DNA from: Paenibacillus plantarum
Lineage (GTDB): Bacteria; Bacillota; Bacilli; Paenibacillales; NBRC-103111
Length of the DNA stretch: 58,049 nt
NCBI RefSeq assembly: GCF_013141695.1
Contig: NZ_WHNY01000015.1
Span: 1-58,049 of the forward strand
Reading direction: 5' to 3'
The notes under the pieces were generated by a model. It saw only the letters and a program-made list of their open reading frames with translations, was not told where the DNA came from and made no database searches. Of the stretch, positions 53,528 to 58,049 are shown piece after piece. Position 1 is the stretch's first letter, and each line of letters begins with the position of its first letter. The position numbers and the translations under genes were made by a program.

Positions 53528-54387
53528 AGAAGCTGGAGATCACACACATTACTCGTTATTCCTACACCGATTCCGCGCAGGACAGTGTCAATGAAATTCG
53601 GCTAACTCCGTTAACGGACAATCGTCAATCCTGTTATCACCATGCGATCACAACCGAGCCTGTATCGGCTTTCTTCACCTATTCGGACTATTTCCACAAC
53701 CGGGTACACGCCTTTACAGTCAACAAGCTCCATCGCGAGCTCACGATTAAGATGGTCTCCACCGTCGTTACGCACGAAAATGATAACAATCCTGTATCTG
53801 TCCCTTCGCTCTATGAAGCTAAATCTTCGAGATTCGGAGATGACTTTCAGAATGAATATGCTGAGTATTTATTACCAACCAGCTATACCGGACTGACGCC
53901 TGAGTTGCAAGCCTACTCTGACGCGATTATCGATGATGGGGTACCTTTATATGATCTACTCCAAACCATCTACACCACCATCAACCGCGATTTCACTTAT
54001 GATGTTTCGGCAACCTCCGTGCAAACCACAGTAGGCGAGATGTTGAAGCTGCGGCGTGGTGTTTGTCAGGACTACTCTCATTTCATGATTACCATTTGCC
54101 GCGAAAAAGGCATTCCAACCCGATACGTGAGCGGCTACCACTTCGTCGGTGATTTGCAAGGAGGCAGTGCGGATTTCACGCAAGCCTCCCACGCGTGGGT
54201 GGAATGTCTCATCCCCGGCTCTGGCTGGTTCGGGTATGACCCAACGAACAATTGCGAAGTGAACTGGCGCTATATCAAGCTGGGGCATGGACGAGACTAT
54301 AATGATATCGTACCCGTCAAAGGCGTCTATCGCGGCTCAGGCACACAGGACTTGGAAGTAATTGTGGATGTTAAGTTAGTGGAATAG
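53524..54387 (+). CDS. Transglutaminase-like cysteine protease/ligase family protein
   Basis: A 287-residue protein. An N-terminal beta domain (about 1-115, starting MKKLEITHITRYSYTD) and a transglutaminase-like core with the Cys-His-Asp triad in order: Cys181 (RRGVCQDYSHF), His223 (ASHAWVECL) and Asp239 (GWFGYDPTN). Bacterial members mostly act as peptidases or acyl transferases. The 4-nt overlap with the alpha-E gene means coupled translation. It is the last gene of the operon and is followed by a strong terminator. Cytoplasmic, since no signal peptide is present. Confidence 0.92.
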   Translation: MKKLEITHITRYSYTDSAQDSVNEIRLTPLTDNRQSCYHHAITTEPVSAFFTYSDYFHNRVHAFTVNKLHRELTIKMVSTVVTHENDNNPVSVPSLYEAKSSRFGDDFQNEYAEYLLPTSYTGLTPELQAYSDAIIDDGVPLYDLLQTIYTTINRDFTYDVSATSVQTTVGEMLKLRRGVCQDYSHFMITICREKGIPTRYVSGYHFVGDLQGGSADFTQASHAWVECLIPGSGWFGYDPTNNCEVNWRYIKLGHGRDYNDIVPVKGVYRGSGTQDLEVIVDVKLVE

Positions 54388-54413
54388 ACTTGCCTGCTAC
54401 AAGTGGCATTAAT

Positions 54414-54457
54414 AAACCAGTTAGCATCCGATGGTGCGGATGCTAACTGGTTTTTTG
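54414..54457 (+). terminator. Terminator of the ATP-grasp/alpha-E/transglutaminase operon
   Basis: AACCAGTTAGCATCCG / CGGATGCTAACTGGTT perfect 16-bp stem, 6-nt loop, followed by TTTTT; 28 nt past the stop codon. Confidence 0.93.
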
Positions 54458-54527
54458 CTGGTGTGTCTAAGTCCTCGGACGAAATTGGTGGAGTTTATAG
54501 ATCTGGAAGTGTTTATGCTCTTCCTAT

Positions 54528-54722
54528 TTGCACTAACTGTAAAAAGTACAGCTAATTATGCGAATTTTCCTCTTAAACTCGATTTTAATGTAAATTATGT
54601 AGTTAAAACTTCTTCTTTTGTTCAAACGGGTAAAAATGGTTAAATTTAACTGTAGGTTCTCCATCTATTCTGTGTTTGATCGGAATTTCCAAGAATTTAA
54701 CTGTATAAAATCCATTTATTCG
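54528..54722. repeat. Intergenic repeat family A, copy 4
   Basis: Units TAACTGTAAAAAGTACAGC (inverted relative of the 1-130 unit), TTAACTGTAGGTTCTCCATC and TTAACTGTATAAAATCCATT in gene-free DNA after the transglutaminase operon. Confidence 0.65.
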
Positions 54723-54837
54723 CCTGACGCACAGGAGAATTAAGAGAATTCCATCCGACCAACACACCATTCTGACTCAGCACTTCAAACCTGTTTCTAA
54801 ACCTGCTTCTACTTCTACTTTTACTTCTACAATTACA

Positions 54838-55072
54838 ATTGCGCACATTTTTTGTGCGCTTCGTGCCGTGGCTGCCGGGCTTCACCTTCTTGCGCACATT
54901 TTTTGTGCGCTAGCGTGCCGTGGCTGCCGGGCTTCACCTTCTTACGCACATTTTTTGTGCGCTAGCGTGCCGTGGTTGCCGGGCTGCATCTTCTTGCGCA
55001 CATTTTTTGTGCGCTAGCGTGCGGCGGCAGCCGGGCTGGATCTACTTACGCACAATATTTGTGCGCTAGCGT
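54838..55072. repeat. 52-bp minisatellite, five copies, each with a palindrome
   Basis: Five tandem units start at 54841, 54892, 54944, 54996 and 55048 (spacing 51-52). Each contains GCGCACA-TTTTT-TGTGCGC (or a close variant), a 7-bp stem with a T loop, then TAGCGTGCCGTGGCTGCCGG and a pyrimidine tail. A diverged half unit follows near 55080. The pieces between palindromes are also conserved, so there are no spacers. A TTCTAC microsatellite lies just before it (about 54806-54830). Confidence 0.88.
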
Positions 55073-55154
55073 GCGATTGGCGCACAGTCTGCAAGATCAC
55101 CACACTTAGAAGGGAATCCTGCTCTTTGAATTTTATACTTTCTATTATTTCGAG

Positions 55155-55181
55155 AAAAGGCACGGATCCGAGATCCGTGCC
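55155..55181 (-). terminator. Terminator of the GNAT gene
   Basis: GGCACGGATC / GATCCGTGCC perfect 10-bp stem with a 3-nt loop, followed by TTTT on the minus strand, 9 nt past the stop codon. Confidence 0.88.
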
Positions 55182-55189
55182 CTCCTCAT

Positions 55190-56416
55190 TTAAAAGAAAT
55201 CTGTCAGATACGTTGTACGTTCCGGAATGAATCGTTCCAATCTGGAGATCTCACCTGCGTCACCGTGCAGACGGCCAATGCGATGCAACAACGACGCTCG
55301 TTTGTAACCCATCAACAGCGCGGACAAGGTCTGGATGTCACACGAGATGACATGCTGTCCTGCCACTTTTTCAGCTCCAACATCACCATCGAACGAACGT
55401 TCCTCACTCAGTTTAACGACGTCATTCTCTTCACCATGTCCTGGCTGAATTCGGAATATCCCGTTATTCCACTCGGCATGTCCGTCTCGAAGTTGTAGGT
55501 AGAATGGCTTGTCCTCGCTCGCGCCTTCCACAACCGCGTTGAAAGGATATGCTTTAAGAAACGCCTCTGCATCGACGATGCGTGCCATAAAATAGGGAAC
55601 AACCTCTTGCTTGATCCGAGGATCCGCCAATACAAATGGCAACGGGTCGCCAAACGGCGCCTGGCATACCACTCTCTCAATCATCGAGTCATGATTGGAG
55701 ATCAATCGCCATAGCCCACGATTCGCATCCTCCGTTAGGGCAATCAACTCATGCACAGTGAGTACTTTTTCCTTCACTTGATAAATGATGTACCCTTCCG
55801 GCTCTCCAGCAGGATTCAAATACAGGGTTACGATCCCTTTCTTCCTATTGAACACACTCTTGCGCCACCAATCCCCCGTCCGAACGAGCATGCCATTAAA
55901 ACGTTTGGCGTACGCCTCGTAGATCGGATTCAGCACCGCCGAGTCCGCTTCGATCCGCCGAAGCGTGCTGCCTGCTGCAACTTCCGGCTTTGGCAGCTGA
56001 TGGGTTGCAATTTCATATCGCATGTATTCGATGTATGCCTCCCAACCGTATTTGCGATAAAAAGCAAAAGCGAATGGCGCCAGGAAAGACAGGGTCTGCC
56101 CAGATTCTTTCATCGATTGCAGTGCGCGTGATAACAATTGACCGACCATTCCTTGCCGACGATATTCTGGCCAAGTCGCTACGCTAGCAATGCCGCCCAT
56201 CTCAAATGTTTTGCCGTTTACCCATGTTTCCAGCTCCAGAATCGTTAATTTGGCTGCTAACTGATCTTCAACAAAATACCCTATGGCCTGTTGGGACGCC
56301 ATTGCAGCTAGTTTTTCGTCCCGCTCTTCAGGCAAAACCTTGTATTGAAAAGCAAACTCCGACAAGGCAAGACTGTCTTGAAAATCATCCTTTTTCAACA
56401 ATCTGATCTGATCCAT
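55190..56416 (-). CDS. GNAT N-acetyltransferase, Eis-like
   Basis: A 408-residue protein with the Eis layout: an N-terminal GNAT domain (about 1-150) with the acetyl-CoA loop RRQGMVGQL and PFAFAFYRKYGWE, a second divergent GNAT fold (about 160-290), and a C-terminal SCP2-like domain ending in the Phe-Phe carboxy terminus often used as general acid/base in this family. Eis-type enzymes acetylate amines on aminoglycosides, peptides or polyamines; the substrate here is unknown. AGGAGG lies 5 nt before the ATG. Confidence 0.88.
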   Translation of the reverse strand: MDQIRLLKKDDFQDSLALSEFAFQYKVLPEERDEKLAAMASQQAIGYFVEDQLAAKLTILELETWVNGKTFEMGGIASVATWPEYRRQGMVGQLLSRALQSMKESGQTLSFLAPFAFAFYRKYGWEAYIEYMRYEIATHQLPKPEVAAGSTLRRIEADSAVLNPIYEAYAKRFNGMLVRTGDWWRKSVFNRKKGIVTLYLNPAGEPEGYIIYQVKEKVLTVHELIALTEDANRGLWRLISNHDSMIERVVCQAPFGDPLPFVLADPRIKQEVVPYFMARIVDAEAFLKAYPFNAVVEGASEDKPFYLQLRDGHAEWNNGIFRIQPGHGEENDVVKLSEERSFDGDVGAEKVAGQHVISCDIQTLSALLMGYKRASLLHRIGRLHGDAGEISRLERFIPERTTYLTDFF

Positions 56417-56794
56417 AGTGCCTCCTAGTTGTCCATTTACCTCTATTCTAACATGTAGAATTCAACATAATCCACACACACCCATTTTGGTCAATTTTCT
56501 TAAAAAGTGATAACCCGTTGCACCCTCAAAGACGTATTTAGGGCTATTTTCCGAAAATCAGACGATAGTTCACCTAGCCTTTCGCTACTACAATAAAGAA
56601 GCGCAGGCAAATATCGAGTCTTAGAGTCAGCAAGAGTTCGTAATTCTGCGTAGTCGAGAGAATGCCCCAGACGAAGGAAGAAGGTGATGGTTTAACGTAG
56701 CAAGGTACGAACGGCCAACGATCAGCATGAATTTCACAGCAGCTTATCATTCATTCCGAAACAAGGCGTTTATTATTTTAACAGGAGGTTTTTT
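56417..56794. other. Divergent intergenic region, GNAT gene / PL14-like gene
   Basis: 378 nt between two divergent starts. It must hold promoters for both genes but I see no box good enough to name, no repeat of families A-D and no small gene with a ribosome-binding site. Confidence 0.4.
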
Positions 56795-58042
56795 ATGAAA
56801 AAGAAAGTGTTACTGCTCGTGCTTGTTTTCTTCATGATGATGGGATCAGTTGTAGCATACGCCGCACCTAAAGTGAATACGTTTGAGCGGCCCGTTCGAG
56901 GAAGCGCTTACAGTTTAGCCCAATGGGGTGTCGACGGTTGGAGTGCTCCTTGGGACCTTGGCATGAGCACACGCACATGGATCGATGGCTACAATTTTAA
57001 CCACTCTGGCGGTCAGTCACTTCGCGTGTTCTATCCACAAGGCCAAATTGACCCGCAAAACTCTGGTGCTCAAGCACCCTTCACCGTTACACCTGGGCAA
57101 GAATACTATTTATCGTATTGGGTTCGATTCAGCAGCGATTTCAGTTGGGGATCGACCGAAAATGCAGGCAAACTAGGGCTTGGATTAGCCGGCGGTGCCG
57201 CTTGTTCAGGCGGGCAGGAATGTACGGGCTACAATGGTTTTAGCTCTCGGATGATATGGCGTTCAGGCGGGCAAGCCGCTATTTATTACTATCATATGGG
57301 CAATGCTGGGCAATATGGGGACTATGCTGTTTTGAAAAACAACGGTGCCGATATCTATTATCCGAAAGGATCATGGGTGAACATCGTTCAGCGCCTCAAG
57401 GTCAACACGGTCACGAACGGAAATGCCAATCCAGATGGTGAGATTCAAATTTGGTATAACGGCACTTCGGCAGCCAACATTACAGGATTACGCTTCGTTC
57501 GCAACACTGATAAGGTGGATAAAGCGTACTTCTCTTCGTTCTTCGGCGGAGCTACCTCCGCATTCGCACCTCAGAATGACTCCTATATCTGGTACGACGA
57601 CCTTAAGGTTTCCACCAATAAAGCAGAAATCTGCGAACTCGCCGTTGGCGGCTGTTATAACCGCACGTTCCAAGCGGAAAGTTACAATTCTATGAGTGGC
57701 GTCATCACTGAGACCACACCTGATACAGGCGGTGGCCAACATGTTGGCGCGATTGACAGCCAAGATTGGATCGCTTTCAGCAATGTGAACATTCCCACGG
57801 CGGGCACGTATTTGGTCGAATATCGGATCGCGACCCCGAATAATAACGGAAAAATCTCGCTGGACATCAACGCCGGCGGAACCGTATTAGGTCAAATCGA
57901 TATCCCCAATACCGGCAGCTTTTCGACGTATCGCACCGTCTCTCATCAGGTTCAGATCCCAGCAGGCACACATCAATTCGGCATCTATGCAGCGACCGGC
58001 GGTTTCGATATCAATTGGTGGAAGATCACCAAACTATATTAA
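56795..58042 (+). CDS. Secreted polysaccharide lyase-like protein (PL14-type) with CBM6
   Basis: A 415-residue exported protein. Signal peptide about 1-24 (SVVAYAA). Residues about 26-275 resemble the polysaccharide lyase 14/alginate-lyase jelly roll: YYLSYWVRFSSDFSWGSTENAGKLGLGLAGG, then GFSSRMIWRSGGQAAIYYYHMG and YIWYDDLKV. Residues about 290-415 are a CBM6-type carbohydrate-binding module (FQAESYNSMSGVITETTPDTGGG ... GGFDINWWKI). It probably binds and cleaves an acidic polysaccharide outside the cell. AGGAGG lies 6 nt before the ATG. The gene ends 7 nt before the window edge. Confidence 0.83.
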   Translation: MKKKVLLLVLVFFMMMGSVVAYAAPKVNTFERPVRGSAYSLAQWGVDGWSAPWDLGMSTRTWIDGYNFNHSGGQSLRVFYPQGQIDPQNSGAQAPFTVTPGQEYYLSYWVRFSSDFSWGSTENAGKLGLGLAGGAACSGGQECTGYNGFSSRMIWRSGGQAAIYYYHMGNAGQYGDYAVLKNNGADIYYPKGSWVNIVQRLKVNTVTNGNANPDGEIQIWYNGTSAANITGLRFVRNTDKVDKAYFSSFFGGATSAFAPQNDSYIWYDDLKVSTNKAEICELAVGGCYNRTFQAESYNSMSGVITETTPDTGGGQHVGAIDSQDWIAFSNVNIPTAGTYLVEYRIATPNNNGKISLDINAGGTVLGQIDIPNTGSFSTYRTVSHQVQIPAGTHQFGIYAATGGFDINWWKITKLY

Positions 58043-58049
58043 TTTGATG

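Noticed and set aside
54838..55072. CRISPR array
   Set aside because: The 52-bp units are conserved over their whole length, so there are no unique spacers; no cas genes are in the window.

Overview
The window looks like chromosomal DNA from a spore-forming, motile Gram-positive bacterium of the Paenibacillaceae. The reasons are strong purine-rich ribosome-binding sites (GGAGG 6-10 nt before most starts), a CotF-like spore coat gene, a yhbH-spoVR sporulation pair, an S-layer (SLH) anchored exoprotein, a yjfB motility gene behind a SigD-type promoter, and many proteins of typical Paenibacillus type. I saw no rRNA, tRNA, CRISPR array, transposase or phage gene. The assignment rests on recalled protein families only; no search was run.

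Layout. 1-5.8 kb: repeat-rich edge, YhaM-type exoribonuclease, a possibly truncated hypothetical, a Fic protein, a membrane-anchored FAD oxidoreductase and a FhuF-type iron reductase. 6.3-13 kb: a tightly overlapping three-gene operon for a MukBEF/Wadjet-like SMC complex (JetA-, JetB- and JetC-like) with no JetD nuclease gene beside it. 13.2-21.6 kb: a 2274-residue SLH protein with lamin-tail, OB-fold and PHP-hydrolase regions, then a HupE/UreJ protein. 21.7-27.7 kb: DUF-type and Uma2 genes, yhbH-spoVR, the 58-codon yjfB, a decayed Uma2 remnant and cotF. 27.7-34.2 kb: amino acid permease, a DUF1989-LysE-YqcI/YcgG operon, an ABC-2 exporter and a 70-residue orphan. 34.3-40.3 kb: a NAGPA-type secreted protein, an aldo/keto reductase, the pncA-pncB NAD salvage operon, an SPW protein and a DUF3298/stalk protein. 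40.4-50.7 kb: two chemoreceptors, a large hybrid histidine kinase, TrhO and a hemerythrin. 51-54.4 kb: an ATP-grasp / alpha-E / transglutaminase operon. 54.5-58 kb: a 52-bp minisatellite, an Eis-like acetyltransferase and a secreted PL14-like lyase with CBM6.

Shared themes. Intergenic DNA is unusually rich in dispersed repeats: (A) AT-rich units of the type AGCTGTA-TTTTT-ACAGTTATT at four loci; (B) a ~200-bp element with inverted repeats and a built-in terminator at two loci; (C) an AACGGACA-type cluster; and (D) a nearly identical 54-bp terminator hairpin at three loci plus a shorter relative. Sensory and motility genes cluster at 40-51 kb, with yjfB further away.

The two gene groups most worth following are the JetABC-like operon, which lacks JetD and has Asn where the Walker B Glu is expected, and the ATP-grasp/alpha-E/transglutaminase operon, whose substrate is unknown.
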